From contig NZ_QWET01000002.1 of NCBI RefSeq assembly GCF_003573545.1, forward strand, positions 391,797-455,796: a stretch of 64,000 nucleotides of DNA. The letters are read 5' to 3'. Made by a program: the position numbers and the translations under genes. Position 1 is the first letter of the stretch. Every line of letters begins with the position of its first letter. Of this stretch, positions 28,056 to 37,240 are shown piece by piece. This DNA comes from Mariniphaga sediminis. GTDB lineage: Bacteria > Bacteroidota > Bacteroidia > Bacteroidales > Prolixibacteraceae. Under the pieces are notes generated by a model. That model was not told where the DNA came from. It searched no databases and saw only the letters and a list, made by a program, of their open reading frames with translations.

Positions 28056-28104
28056 CTTATATTTATTAAGCCGGGTTAGTAATTCGTACAAAAATACGCC
28101 ATAG

Positions 28105-29268
28105 TCAGCTAATTATTGCTGCCCGTTTGAATTCTTTTTTAGGGTCAAACAGGTAACGCATGGTCAGATGAGTAAGAGTTTGGGTTGCTCCAAACGATTT
28201 AAAAAGCGCATTCATTTTCGGATTAAAATCACCTACCCAACTCATCTCCATATCATTATACCATGGTTTGCGAAGCATCACCTGTTTAAGCTGGTAAAAA
28301 ATTCCTGATTCGATACCCAAACGCTGAAATTGCGGAATAACTCCAAGAACAATTACCCGGCAACGCGAAATAACCTTTTTTCTTTTATAATATATTAAGC
28401 GGGCAATATTCAGCCAATTCATTTTGCCTGATTTTAGCTTCCTCATAATCTGATTAACATCGGGAATCATCATAAAAAAAGCAATGGGATTTTCTTTGTG
28501 GTAAACAAACCAGATAAACTCCTCCTCCAAAATAAATTTTGCCTGATCTATCATTTCTTTGAGCTCATCAAAGTCAGCCGGTTTGTAGTTACTGTGATCG
28601 GCCCAGGCCTGCCGGTGAATTTCAAGAAAATCATTTATGTATTTCTCCTGCTCTTCGAAGGTAAAATGCCGGTAACTGTATTCCGGCTTTTTGGCAACCC
28701 AGGCTGCAATTTTCCAGAACCGGTCGGGAAGGTCGGGATTGGTCACATCCAGGGAATAACTATATTGCTCATAAAAAATTTGAAAACCGTAGTTTTCGAA
28801 CAACTTCCGGTAGTAAGGAGGATGGTACTGCATCCCGAAGGTCTGGGGTTGAAAACCATCAGCAAGCAAGCCCCAGTAAAAAAAGTTTTCGCCAAAGTTC
28901 ACGGGTCCGTCCATGGCTTCCATACCATTTTCTTCAAGCCACTTTCTGGCCGTGCCAAAAAGCAAGTCAGCTACTTCCTGGTCATCTATACATTCAAAAA
29001 AACCAAAACAACCGGTTGGCTGGTCGTAACCGGAAGAATAACTGTTATCGAAAAATGCAGCTATTCTCCCCACACATTCTCCTTCCTTTTTCACAATCCA
29101 GCGGCGGGCATCTCCCTCCTTAAATTTGGCATTTTTCTGTGGATGAAACGTATTCTCAATCATTGGGCGCAATAAGGGTGTGTAATTCGGATCATTCCTG
29201 TAAATTCCTTCCGGCATTTTATAAAATTCATTTCTGGTCTTTTTACCGGACACCTCAATTACTTCCAT
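28105..29268 (-). CDS. GNAT-like protein, tandem paralogue A
   Basis: 387 residues, ATG start (MEVIEVSGKKTRN). Same architecture as its downstream neighbour: an N-terminal half with QPTGCFGFFEC and MEAMDGPVNFGEN and a C-terminal RVIVLGVIPQFQRLGIESGI acyl-CoA-like loop. Identity between the copies looks moderate rather than high, so the duplication is old and both are under selection. Cytoplasmic by sequence. Function unknown; acyl transfer to an amine is the best guess from the fold. Confidence 0.75.
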   Translation of the reverse strand: MEVIEVSGKKTRNEFYKMPEGIYRNDPNYTPLLRPMIENTFHPQKNAKFKEGDARRWIVKKEGECVGRIAAFFDNSYSSGYDQPTGCFGFFECIDDQEVADLLFGTARKWLEENGMEAMDGPVNFGENFFYWGLLADGFQPQTFGMQYHPPYYRKLFENYGFQIFYEQYSYSLDVTNPDLPDRFWKIAAWVAKKPEYSYRHFTFEEQEKYINDFLEIHRQAWADHSNYKPADFDELKEMIDQAKFILEEEFIWFVYHKENPIAFFMMIPDVNQIMRKLKSGKMNWLNIARLIYYKRKKVISRCRVIVLGVIPQFQRLGIESGIFYQLKQVMLRKPWYNDMEMSWVGDFNPKMNALFKSFGATQTLTHLTMRYLFDPKKEFKRAAIIS

Positions 29269-29427
29269 ACACCAATAAAATTTAAAAGTTCCTGCCGAAA
29301 ATAAGTTTTTACGATGAAACAGGAAAAAGAATACCGCCCGAACTGGTAATACGACTGGAAATATTAGCCTGAAGTTATAAAAACAAAAAATCCGAACTAA
29401 AAACAGATTTATTTCAGACCGAATATT

Positions 29428-29447
29428 GATATTAACATATTAATATC
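29428..29447. promoter_or_regulatory. Near-perfect 20-bp palindrome upstream of the beta-barrel gene
   Basis: GATATTAA and TTAATATC arms around four central bases; 18 of 20 positions are symmetric. It lies 37 nt before the ATG at 29485 in an AT-rich region between divergent genes, where a dimeric regulator could bind. No consensus promoter was recognised nearby. Confidence 0.35.
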
Positions 29448-29484
29448 TTAATATTGCAAAATTATTAACCTTTAAAAGGAAATT

Positions 29485-30039
29485 ATGAACAAAAGTTTTT
29501 TACTTATTCTGGTAGCCGTATTTTGTGCCTTCTCTTCCGAAGCTCAAAATACCACCTTCAACGAAGGAGACAAAGTACTGAATCTGGGTTTAGGATTTGG
29601 AAGCACCCTTTATTCCGGGAGCTATTATAAGAGCAAAATTCCTCCTGTATCTGCATCATTTGAGGTGGGTGTAAAAGACGAATTGTTTGACGAAAACAGT
29701 TCGCTTGGCGTGGGAGGCTACTTTGGCTACACCGGCGCCAAATGGGAATACTCGGGATATGGCTGGGATTACTCCAGTGTTATCATTGGAGCAAGAGGAG
29801 CGTTACATTATCAGTTTATAGAAAAACTGGACACTTACACAGGCCTGATGCTGGGATACAATATAGTAAGCTCAAAATCCCACGGTACGGTAGGAACTAT
29901 TACCAATTCTGTGGGCAGTGGCCTGACGTATTCATGGATTTTAGGAGGACGGTATTATTTTAATGAAAGCATTGCCGGATTACTGGAACTGGGGTATGGA
30001 GTTTCATACTTAAACATTGGTGTTGCCCTTAAGTTTTAA
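29485..30039 (+). CDS. Outer membrane beta-barrel protein
   Basis: 184 residues. The signal peptide MNKSFLLILVAVFCAFSSEAQ (cleavage after about residue 20) precedes alternating hydrophobic/aromatic strands with Gly-Ser-Tyr turns, and ends in GVALKF, an aromatic C-terminal strand as BAM substrates have. Size fits an eight-stranded barrel. Role unknown. It is monocistronic with a strong shared terminator. Confidence 0.75.
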   Translation: MNKSFLLILVAVFCAFSSEAQNTTFNEGDKVLNLGLGFGSTLYSGSYYKSKIPPVSASFEVGVKDELFDENSSLGVGGYFGYTGAKWEYSGYGWDYSSVIIGARGALHYQFIEKLDTYTGLMLGYNIVSSKSHGTVGTITNSVGSGLTYSWILGGRYYFNESIAGLLELGYGVSYLNIGVALKF

Positions 30040-30096
30040 ACCCTGCAAATTCAATTCGCCTTTCCTGATTATCCTGATTTATGGGTAATTTATATA

Positions 30097-30131
30097 TTAA
30101 AACGGGCTGGTCGCTGACCAGCCCGTTTTAA
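30097..30131. terminator. Bidirectional terminator between the beta-barrel gene and the kor operon
   Basis: Sixteen-base arms (TTAAAACGGGCTGGTC and its exact complement) around the loop GCT, with A/T tails at both ends, lying between converging genes. It can stop transcription from either side. Confidence 0.88.
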
Positions 30132-30162
30132 TTATACTATAAGAACTTTATCCTCTTGCGTT

Positions 30163-31230
30163 TTATTTTATTTCTTTCCCCGGACAGTCCTTCGGGCTGC
30201 CATTACCGTTTCCATTACCGGTAACCTCCCAGGTATTTCCTGAACTTAAAAGTTCATCCACACTGGTTATTTTACGTGACTTTTGCACCTGTTCAATTTG
30301 GTTCTCCATTTCAATATCGTAAACCGGTGCCTGGACACTTCTGATAACTCCGAAAGCCACCGGAAATTCGGGAAGCGACATATTAATAAGAGCCATATGT
30401 AATGTAGGATCTGGTTCATGTGCATCGTGTACCAGCACATCGTCTTCCGTAATTCCATTCTCCCCGATCCAGGCTACTTTCAACCTGCCTTTTTCCATAA
30501 TGATACCTTTTTCATTTTCGGCGCCAAAAAGCATTGGTTTTCCATGTTCCAAAATCAGTTGACGGTCGGCACGATGCTCCGGGCTGGTAATTTCATTATG
30601 AACGCCGTTATTATAAATAACGCAATTCTGCAAAACTTCCACCACCGAAGTTCCTTTATGTTCTGCCGCAGCCTGAAAGATGGATTCACTCAGTTTCAAA
30701 TTAGTGTCAATACCCCTTGCATAGAAAGTTCCGCGCGATCCAATAACCAACTGTCCGGGAACAAATGGATCCTCAATGGTTCCGTAAGGTGATGTTTTAC
30801 TCTTGAAACCACGATCGGAAGTAGGCGAATATTGCCCTTTGGTAAGACCGTAAATACGGTTATTAAAAAGAATGACATTCAAGTCGATATTTCGGCGAAT
30901 GGTGTGAATAAAATGGTTTCCACCAATAGCCATTGCATCGCCGTCGCCGGTAATAACCCAAACACTCAGGGAGGGATTGGCAAGTTTTACACCTGACGCC
31001 ACCGCTGCAGCCCTTCCGTGAATGGTATGAAAACCGAAGGTATTCATATAATAAGGAAACCGGGAGGAGCAGCCAATACCGGAAATAACGGCAAACTTTT
31101 CTTTGGGGAGCCCCATTCCTGCCATAGTACGCTGAACGGCATTCATAATAGCATAGTCACCGCACCCCGGACACCAGCGCACTTCATTTTCGCTTTTAAA
31201 ATCTTTTATGGTATAATTGAAATCCGTCAT
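30163..31230 (-). CDS. korB: 2-oxoacid:ferredoxin oxidoreductase, beta subunit
   Basis: 355 residues. The iron-sulfur/TPP motif WCPGCGDY (19-26) and the TPP-Mg segment GDGDAMAIGGNHF with FNNRIYGLTKGQ are intact. With the alpha subunit it oxidatively decarboxylates a 2-oxoacid, most likely 2-oxoglutarate, using ferredoxin, and may run reductively. It is 2 nt after korA. A C-terminal GNGNGNGS tail is a low-complexity extension. Substrate is by family resemblance only. Confidence 0.9.
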   Translation of the reverse strand: MTDFNYTIKDFKSENEVRWCPGCGDYAIMNAVQRTMAGMGLPKEKFAVISGIGCSSRFPYYMNTFGFHTIHGRAAAVASGVKLANPSLSVWVITGDGDAMAIGGNHFIHTIRRNIDLNVILFNNRIYGLTKGQYSPTSDRGFKSKTSPYGTIEDPFVPGQLVIGSRGTFYARGIDTNLKLSESIFQAAAEHKGTSVVEVLQNCVIYNNGVHNEITSPEHRADRQLILEHGKPMLFGAENEKGIIMEKGRLKVAWIGENGITEDDVLVHDAHEPDPTLHMALINMSLPEFPVAFGVIRSVQAPVYDIEMENQIEQVQKSRKITSVDELLSSGNTWEVTGNGNGNGSPKDCPGKEIK

Positions 31231-31232
31231 TT

Positions 31233-33071
31233 TTATTCCTCCAGTAATTTATAAATCCCTTCCTTTAATTCATTCACAGTAAAAGGCAACCCTTTCACTT
31301 TATTGATCTGATGGTATTCAAATCCAGGCATTTTATCGCGCAGGTAACTTGCAAATTGTCCCAGATTCAATTCACAAACAATTATTTTTTTGAATTTTCG
31401 GAATACCTCTTCAGTATTTTTGGGAAGGGGCTTAATATAATTAAAATGAGCAAGGCTTACATTTTTACCTTCTTTTCTAAGCTCCCTAACTGTGCTTATA
31501 AGGTGACCGTAAGTTCCACCCCAGCCTACCACCAGCACGTCACCATCATCGTCTCCACAAACTTCCAGGTCGGGCACTAAATCCACAACTTTCTGAACCT
31601 TATCTTCCCGAATCTGGCAATTCATCTGATGGTTTTCAGGATCGTGACTCACGGTTCCTGCTATATTTTTCTCGAGACCACCAATGCGGTGCTCAAATCC
31701 GGCCATTCCCGGGAAAGCCCAGTCACGGGCCAGTAAGTTTTCATCTCGTTTATAAGCTTTAAATGCATCTGCATCTTTGGCAATACGCGGCGTAATTGGC
31801 GGTAATTCTTCCATTTTCGGAATTTTCCACGGCTCACTGCCATTACCCAGGAAACCATCGGTAAGCAGAATAACCGGCACCATTCGTTCGAGTGCAATTT
31901 TGGCCGCCTTAAAAGCGTAAAAGAAGCAGTCGGATGGAGAGCTGGCCGCCAGAATAACCACCGGACTTTCGCCGTTTCGCCCGTACAGCGCCTGCATCAA
32001 ATCAGATTGTTCCGTTTTGGTAGGCAACCCTGTTGAGGGGCCACCACGCTGAACATTTACAATTACAATCGGAAGTTCCGCCATTACTGCGAGGCCAATC
32101 GCTTCAGATTTCAGCGCCAGCCCTGGTCCCGAGGTAGTTGTAATAGCCAGGTCGCCGGCAAAGGCAGCGCCAATGGCAGAAGTAATCCCGGCAATCTCAT
32201 CTTCAGCCTGAAAAGTTTTTACCCCCAGATCTTTCCGCTCAGAAAGTGCTGAAAGAATATCAGTAGCCGGAGTAATAGGATACGACCCAAGAAAAAGTTC
32301 CAATCCGGCTTTTTCTGCTGCTGCAATAAATCCCCAGGCAGTGGCATAGTTCCCGTTTACATTTCGGTAAGTGCCTTGTTCAATTTCTGCAGGATGTACC
32401 ATGTAGGTCGGGGTCATATGCTGCATATTCATCCCGTAGTTATATCCGGCATGCAGCACTTTTATATTCGAATCAACAACTACCGGCTTTTTCGCAAACT
32501 TATTCCGAATAAATTCCTCGATATATTCCAACGGCCTGTTAAACATCCAGCACACCAGGCCAAGAGCAAACATATTTTTGCTTCGCAAAATACTTTTATT
32601 ATCGAGACCAAAATCTTTCAGGCTTTCACGTGTCATACTGGTAACCGGAACAGCAATTTTCCGGTAGTCATCCAAATTACATTCCGAAAAAGGATCATCT
32701 GTTTTGAAGCCTGCCTTATTCAGGTTCTTTTCGGTAAACGAATCCGAATCGTAAATAATGGTCCCTCCCGCATTCATAAACCTTGCATTGGCTTTTACGG
32801 CAGCAGGGTTCATGGCAACCAGCACATGCGCATAGTCGCCCGGAGTGGTTACCTGTTTTTGCCCAAATTGCACCTGAAACCCGGAAACTCCCCCGACAGT
32901 TCCTTGTGGGGCCCTGATCTCAGACGGGTAATCAGGGAACGTTGAAATATCGTTTCCAATTAATGCAGTAGCATCCGAAAACAGGGTTCCGGTTAATTGC
33001 ATCCCATCACCAGAATCACCGGAAAACCGAATGGCCACTTCCTCCAACTCAATTACTTTTGCATCCTTCAT
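31233..33071 (-). CDS. korA: 2-oxoacid:ferredoxin oxidoreductase, alpha subunit (gamma-alpha fusion)
   Basis: 612 residues: an N-terminal gamma domain (about 8-180; IRFSGDSGDGMQLTGTLF) fused to the alpha pyrimidine-binding domain (about 220-470; GSYPITPATDIL, QAEDEIAGI) and a C-terminal domain. This is the usual KorA/OforA layout in anaerobic and many aerobic Bacteroidota. It acts with KorB as a cytoplasmic heterodimer. It starts a two-gene operon divergent from the gamma carbonic anhydrase. Confidence 0.92.
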   Translation of the reverse strand: MKDAKVIELEEVAIRFSGDSGDGMQLTGTLFSDATALIGNDISTFPDYPSEIRAPQGTVGGVSGFQVQFGQKQVTTPGDYAHVLVAMNPAAVKANARFMNAGGTIIYDSDSFTEKNLNKAGFKTDDPFSECNLDDYRKIAVPVTSMTRESLKDFGLDNKSILRSKNMFALGLVCWMFNRPLEYIEEFIRNKFAKKPVVVDSNIKVLHAGYNYGMNMQHMTPTYMVHPAEIEQGTYRNVNGNYATAWGFIAAAEKAGLELFLGSYPITPATDILSALSERKDLGVKTFQAEDEIAGITSAIGAAFAGDLAITTTSGPGLALKSEAIGLAVMAELPIVIVNVQRGGPSTGLPTKTEQSDLMQALYGRNGESPVVILAASSPSDCFFYAFKAAKIALERMVPVILLTDGFLGNGSEPWKIPKMEELPPITPRIAKDADAFKAYKRDENLLARDWAFPGMAGFEHRIGGLEKNIAGTVSHDPENHQMNCQIREDKVQKVVDLVPDLEVCGDDDGDVLVVGWGGTYGHLISTVRELRKEGKNVSLAHFNYIKPLPKNTEEVFRKFKKIIVCELNLGQFASYLRDKMPGFEYHQINKVKGLPFTVNELKEGIYKLLEE

Positions 33072-33121
33072 TTAAATATGGTTTTTGGTTACCTCTTTTT
33101 TAGTTCAAAAGAAAAACGACC

Positions 33122-33147
33122 CTAAAATTAATGAACTATAATTTTAG
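33122..33147. promoter_or_regulatory. Inverted repeat between korA and the carbonic anhydrase gene
   Basis: Perfect 9-bp arms CTAAAATTA (33122-33130) and TAATTTTAG (33139-33147) with an 8-bp spacer, 51 bp upstream of korA in a 207-bp divergent region. A dimer-binding operator is possible; as an AT-rich palindrome it may also be chance. Confidence 0.4.
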
Positions 33148-33244
33148 AATCGACTACCCCTTTTAACTTGTAATTCTTAGATAGCAAAAATAACCATTAT
33201 TTAACAAGTTACTAATGACATATACAAATATTTACAGGTTTTGA

Positions 33245-33252
33245 TATATTTG
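33245..33252 (+). promoter_or_regulatory. -7 element of the gamma carbonic anhydrase gene
   Basis: TATATTTG matches TAnnTTTG. Transcription would begin near 33258, downstream of the ATG at 33255, which favours the second in-frame ATG at 33279 as the true start. Confidence 0.5.
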
Positions 33253-33278
33253 GAATGAATTTAAATATTAACACAAAA

Positions 33279-33791
33279 ATGGCACTTATTAAATCACTCA
33301 ACGGGAAAACGCCTATCACTGGCAAAAACTGTTTTTTGGCAGAAACTGCTACCCTCATTGGCGATGTAGAAATGGGCGATAACTGTAGTGTTTGGTTTAA
33401 TGCTGTATTGCGAGGGGACGTGCATTTTATTAAAATTGGCAACAACACAAACATCCAGGACAACGCCGTGATACATGCCACGTATCAAAAATCACCTACC
33501 CAAATTGGCAACAATGTCACTATTGCGCACGGCGCCATTGTTCATGGCTGTACTCTTCACGATAATGTGATGATTGGGATGAATGCAGTGGTTTTGGATG
33601 ATGCTGTTGTAGAAAGCAATTCGATTATTGCTGCCGGATCGGTGGTTACCAAGGGTACGGTAGTCGAAAGCGGAAGTGTGTATGCAGGCATTCCGGCAAA
33701 AAAAATGAAGGCAATAAGCCCCGATTTGCTGGAGGGCGAAATTAAGCGGATCGCCGGTGCCTACAGTATGTATGCTGGTTGGTATCAATAG
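33279..33791 (+). CDS. Gamma carbonic anhydrase-like hexapeptide protein
   Basis: 170 residues from ATG 33279 (MALIKSLNGKTP); an upstream ATG at 33255 falls before the predicted transcription start. Repeated hexapeptide turns (LIGDVEMGDNCSVWFNAVLRGD, IGNNVTIAHGAIVHGC) form a left-handed beta-helix, and three His (in VIHAT, IAHGA and VHGC) are placed to bind the metal of the gamma-CA/YrdA/PaaY family. CO2 hydration or a related hydrolase role is possible; many members are inactive as CA. Divergent from korAB, which handles CO2. Confidence 0.85.
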   Translation: MALIKSLNGKTPITGKNCFLAETATLIGDVEMGDNCSVWFNAVLRGDVHFIKIGNNTNIQDNAVIHATYQKSPTQIGNNVTIAHGAIVHGCTLHDNVMIGMNAVVLDDAVVESNSIIAAGSVVTKGTVVESGSVYAGIPAKKMKAISPDLLEGEIKRIAGAYSMYAGWYQ

Positions 33792-33956
33792 CCTGAAATC
33801 GCCTAAACCTCTCTTTTGAAATTATCACAAAAAAATAATTCTCCTTTTTAAAAAAATTAGGAACTTTTTTGTGCAACATTTTCTATTATCAAAAAGATTT
33901 CCTTCTTTCGTAATCGAAAATTGCGTTCGGTTATTAATCTGTTAAAATCAAAAATT

Positions 33957-35189
33957 ATGAGTACCAAAGCTACAGCCGCTGCCGTAAATAAGCAGTCGTA
34001 CACTTTCCCCCTGATCATCGTAGGAATTATGTTTTTTGCCATTGGGTTTGCCCTGGGCATTAACAGTTATCTGGTACCTTTACTAAACAAAGCCCTTCAA
34101 ATTTCATCGGGGCAATCCTACCTGGTTATTGCGGCTACCTTCTCCGCATTTCTTATTTTCAGCTACCCGGCTTCAATGGTTATTAAGCGGATTGGTTACA
34201 AAAATACTATGGCGCTTTCATTCCTGATGTTTGCGCTGGGTTTTTACCTCTTTATTCCATCTGCAGAATTGGAGAGTTTACCATTGTTCCTTTTGGCCTC
34301 TTTTATCAGCGGAATGGGGAATGCTTTCTTACAGGCATCCGTAAATCCTTACATAACCATTTTGGGTCCCATGGAAAGTGCGGCCAAGCGAATGAGTATC
34401 ATGGGAATAGCCAACAAACTGGCATGGCCTATCTCACCTGTATTTCTGGCTTTGGTAATCAATAAGAGTGTTGACGACGTTAGACTTACCGACATCAACC
34501 TTCCTTTTTATATTATTATCGGGATATTTATTTTACTTGGAGTGCTTGCCTACTTCTCAGGTCTGCCAGAAGTAAAAGCTGCTGGCGAAGACTCTGACAA
34601 TGTGGAAGATGCTCCTTATGCAGCCAATAAAACATCTATTTTCCAATTTCCACACCTCATTTTGGGTAGTATTACCCTTTTCCTATACGTAGGTGCTGAG
34701 ACTATTTCGCTTGGAACTCTCGTAGATTATGCAGTAAGCCTCAATCTTCCCAATGCAGACCTTTACGCCTGGATTGCGCCGATTGGGATGACCTTAGGAT
34801 ATATTTGCGGCGTTATCTTAATTCCCAAATACTTAAGCCAGTCAAAAGCATTACTCATTAGTGCCCTTGTAGCCCTGGCGGGTTCATTGCTGGTGGTATT
34901 CACTCCGGCAGTAATCTCTATTTGGTTTGTTTTCCTTATGGCACTGGGTTGTTCATTAATGTGGCCGGCTCTGTGGCCTCTCGCCATGGCCGACTTAGGT
35001 AAATTTACCAAAGCAGGTTCTTCGCTGCTTGTTACAGCAATTGTTGGTGGTGCCGTAATCCCCACGATTTATGGCTTTCTTAAAGATGCTATTGGGGCGC
35101 AAAATGCTTACTGGGTTGCTGTTCCCTGCTTCCTGTTTATTCTTTACTATGCACTAAGCGGACACAAAATCAGAACATCAAAAGTATAA
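33957..35189 (+). CDS. FHS-type MFS sugar transporter
   Basis: 410 residues from the ATG at 33957 (MSTKATAAAVNKQ); the open frame to 33921 adds an unlikely basic leader. About 12 transmembrane helices. The N-terminal FAIGFALGINSYLVPLL and the FLQASVNPYITILGP segment are typical of the fucose/glucose/galactose:H+ symporter group in Bacteroidota. It is followed after 14 nt by a nucleotidyltransferase and then a hexosamine-kinase-like gene, so it probably imports the sugar those enzymes activate, such as GlcNAc, GalNAc or MurNAc. Confidence 0.88.
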   Translation: MSTKATAAAVNKQSYTFPLIIVGIMFFAIGFALGINSYLVPLLNKALQISSGQSYLVIAATFSAFLIFSYPASMVIKRIGYKNTMALSFLMFALGFYLFIPSAELESLPLFLLASFISGMGNAFLQASVNPYITILGPMESAAKRMSIMGIANKLAWPISPVFLALVINKSVDDVRLTDINLPFYIIIGIFILLGVLAYFSGLPEVKAAGEDSDNVEDAPYAANKTSIFQFPHLILGSITLFLYVGAETISLGTLVDYAVSLNLPNADLYAWIAPIGMTLGYICGVILIPKYLSQSKALLISALVALAGSLLVVFTPAVISIWFVFLMALGCSLMWPALWPLAMADLGKFTKAGSSLLVTAIVGGAVIPTIYGFLKDAIGAQNAYWVAVPCFLFILYYALSGHKIRTSKV

Positions 35190-35203
35190 TTATAAAATAT
35201 TTT

Positions 35204-36103
35204 ATGAAACCAACATTACTCATACTTGCAGCAGGAATGGGCAGCCGTTACGGAGGCCTCAAACAAGTGGAACCGGTAGGCCCTAACGGAGAAGCAATTA
35301 TCGATTATTCCATCTACGATGCCATCAGGGCCGGATTTGGGAAGGTCGTTTTTGTTATTCGTGAAAGTTTTGCAGATGCTTTCCGGGAAAAATTTGGTCC
35401 GAAGCTGGAAGGGAAAATTGAGGTAGACTATGTGTATCAGGAACTGGATAACCTCCCGAAAGAGTTCAGCCTTCCGGAAGGACGCGAAAAACCGTGGGGA
35501 ACCGCCCACGCAATTCTTGTAACGAAAGATTTAATAAATGAACCTTTTTGTGCATTAAATGCGGACGACTTTTACGGGTTTAATGCTTACAAAGTAATGG
35601 CAGAATATCTAAGTCAGTCTTCTGATGCGACTGAATACTCCATGGTTGGGTATAAACTTCACAACACCTTATCTGACTATGGTTCAGTGTCCCGCGGTGT
35701 TTGTGATGTTGACGAAAACAACCTGCTGCAGAAAATAGTGGAAACCACAAAAATCCTGAAAAGGGAAGACAAAATTATTTCTGTTGAGCCCGACGGCACA
35801 GAAAAACAACTGACAGGAAACGAAAGTGTATCGATGAATATTTGGGGATTCAAACCTTCAATATTCAACTCTTTGGAAGAAAAGTTTTCGGCCTTTCTGA
35901 AGAATCATATCAATGAACCCAAATCGGAAATATTCATTCCATCGGTCGTTTTCGATATGATACAGGAGGAGAAAGCCTCTGTGAAGGTATTAGAGGCTGA
36001 TTCTCCGTGGTTTGGCGTCACTTACAAAGAAGACAAGCCGCGAGTGGTTGCCAAAATAAATCAACTGATTGATGCGGGAGAATATCCTGAAAAACTATTT
36101 TAA
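35204..36103 (+). CDS. Sugar-1-phosphate nucleotidyltransferase
   Basis: 299 residues with the NTP-transferase fold: LILAAGMGSRYGGLKQ (5-20) binds the nucleotide and LNADDFYG is the metal-binding segment. It would transfer a nucleotidyl group, probably UMP, to the hexose(amine) 1-phosphate made by the next gene, 12 nt downstream. This kinase-uridylyltransferase order recalls AmgK-MurU and NahK routes that bypass de novo UDP-GlcNAc synthesis. The exact sugar is inferred, not shown. Confidence 0.82.
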   Translation: MKPTLLILAAGMGSRYGGLKQVEPVGPNGEAIIDYSIYDAIRAGFGKVVFVIRESFADAFREKFGPKLEGKIEVDYVYQELDNLPKEFSLPEGREKPWGTAHAILVTKDLINEPFCALNADDFYGFNAYKVMAEYLSQSSDATEYSMVGYKLHNTLSDYGSVSRGVCDVDENNLLQKIVETTKILKREDKIISVEPDGTEKQLTGNESVSMNIWGFKPSIFNSLEEKFSAFLKNHINEPKSEIFIPSVVFDMIQEEKASVKVLEADSPWFGVTYKEDKPRVVAKINQLIDAGEYPEKLF

Positions 36104-36115
36104 AAACTTGTTATT

Positions 36116-37204
36116 ATGCATTTCGACTTGCTAAAAATAGCCGATCAATTTCAACTGGAAGGAACAGTAAAGGAAGTAGTTCCCCTTGGCGAAGGATTTA
36201 TTAATGACACATTCGTTATAAAAACAGAAGAGGGTTCGCCTCAATATATCCTTCAGCGAAAAAACAAAAGGGTCTTTTCTCCTATTCCGGCCATGATGGA
36301 GAATATTCAAAAGGTATGTGATCACATCAAGGCAAAAGTGGAAAAAGCAGGCGGTGATCCCATGCGGGAAGCAATGACTGTTATCCCTGCCAACGACGGG
36401 AAACTATATTTCCTTGATGAGCAGGACGAGTACTGGGCTGTGTGCCTTTTCATCGAAGATACCATTGCCTATGAAGCCGCCGAAACACCGGAGTTGGCTT
36501 ACTCAGGTGGTAAGGGAGTCGGAAAATTTCAGTCGCTTGTATCCGACTTAAAAGAACCGCTGACCGATATCCTGCCCGGATTCCACAATATTCGTATCCG
36601 CTACGAACAATGGGACAAGGTGTTGAGCGAAGATCCCAAAGGAAGGAAAGCCCAGGTGGCTGAAGAAATTGGGTGGATTGAAAGTCGCCGCGAAGAAATG
36701 ATGAACTTTTGGAAACTGGTGGAAAACGGAACAATCCCTACGCGCGTAAGCCACAACGATACAAAAATCAACAACATCCTGTTCGATAAAAACGGGGAAG
36801 TGCTTTGTGCTATCGATTTGGACACCGTGCTGAACAGTACCGTACTAAACGATTTTGGAGATGCCATCCGTTACTATACCAATACCGGAAAAGAAGATGA
36901 TACCAACCTCGATAATGTATCGATGAACATGGAAATCTTCGAAGCCTTTGCCAAAGGGTACCTGGAAGGGGCTGGTTCGTTCCTGACGGAAAAGGAAATT
37001 GAATACCTTCCTTTTTCTGCAAAATACATTACGTACGAGCAGGTACTCCGGTTTTTGATGGATTACATTGACGGTGACAACTATTACAAAACCAAATCGG
37101 AAGATCACAACCTGGTACGCACCAGGGCGCAGTATAAACTACTGACCAGTATTGAAGAACAATACGACGCCATGAAAGAGGTGATAAAAAAACTGGTCTC
37201 CTGA
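36116..37204 (+). CDS. N-acetylhexosamine 1-kinase-like phosphotransferase
   Basis: 362 residues, aminoglycoside-phosphotransferase/APH fold. The catalytic loop SHNDTKINNILFD and the metal loop AIDLDTV are intact; FINDTFVI, YILQRKNKRVF and the C-terminal EHNLVRTRAQYKL-like segment (here DHNLVRTRAQYKL) closely resemble Bifidobacterium NahK as I recall it. It would phosphorylate the anomeric carbon of GlcNAc or GalNAc. Last gene of a three-gene salvage operon; convergent with murI. Confidence 0.82.
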   Translation: MHFDLLKIADQFQLEGTVKEVVPLGEGFINDTFVIKTEEGSPQYILQRKNKRVFSPIPAMMENIQKVCDHIKAKVEKAGGDPMREAMTVIPANDGKLYFLDEQDEYWAVCLFIEDTIAYEAAETPELAYSGGKGVGKFQSLVSDLKEPLTDILPGFHNIRIRYEQWDKVLSEDPKGRKAQVAEEIGWIESRREEMMNFWKLVENGTIPTRVSHNDTKINNILFDKNGEVLCAIDLDTVLNSTVLNDFGDAIRYYTNTGKEDDTNLDNVSMNMEIFEAFAKGYLEGAGSFLTEKEIEYLPFSAKYITYEQVLRFLMDYIDGDNYYKTKSEDHNLVRTRAQYKLLTSIEEQYDAMKEVIKKLVS

Positions 37205-37240
37205 TTTTTTATCAAAACAAATCCTATCGAAGGGAGGAAA

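Noticed and set aside
27537..28079. 180-aa plus-strand ORF antisense to a GNAT-like gene
   Set aside because: Repeats the antisense pattern seen in the paralogous gene at 28498-29175; both arise from conserved sense codons.
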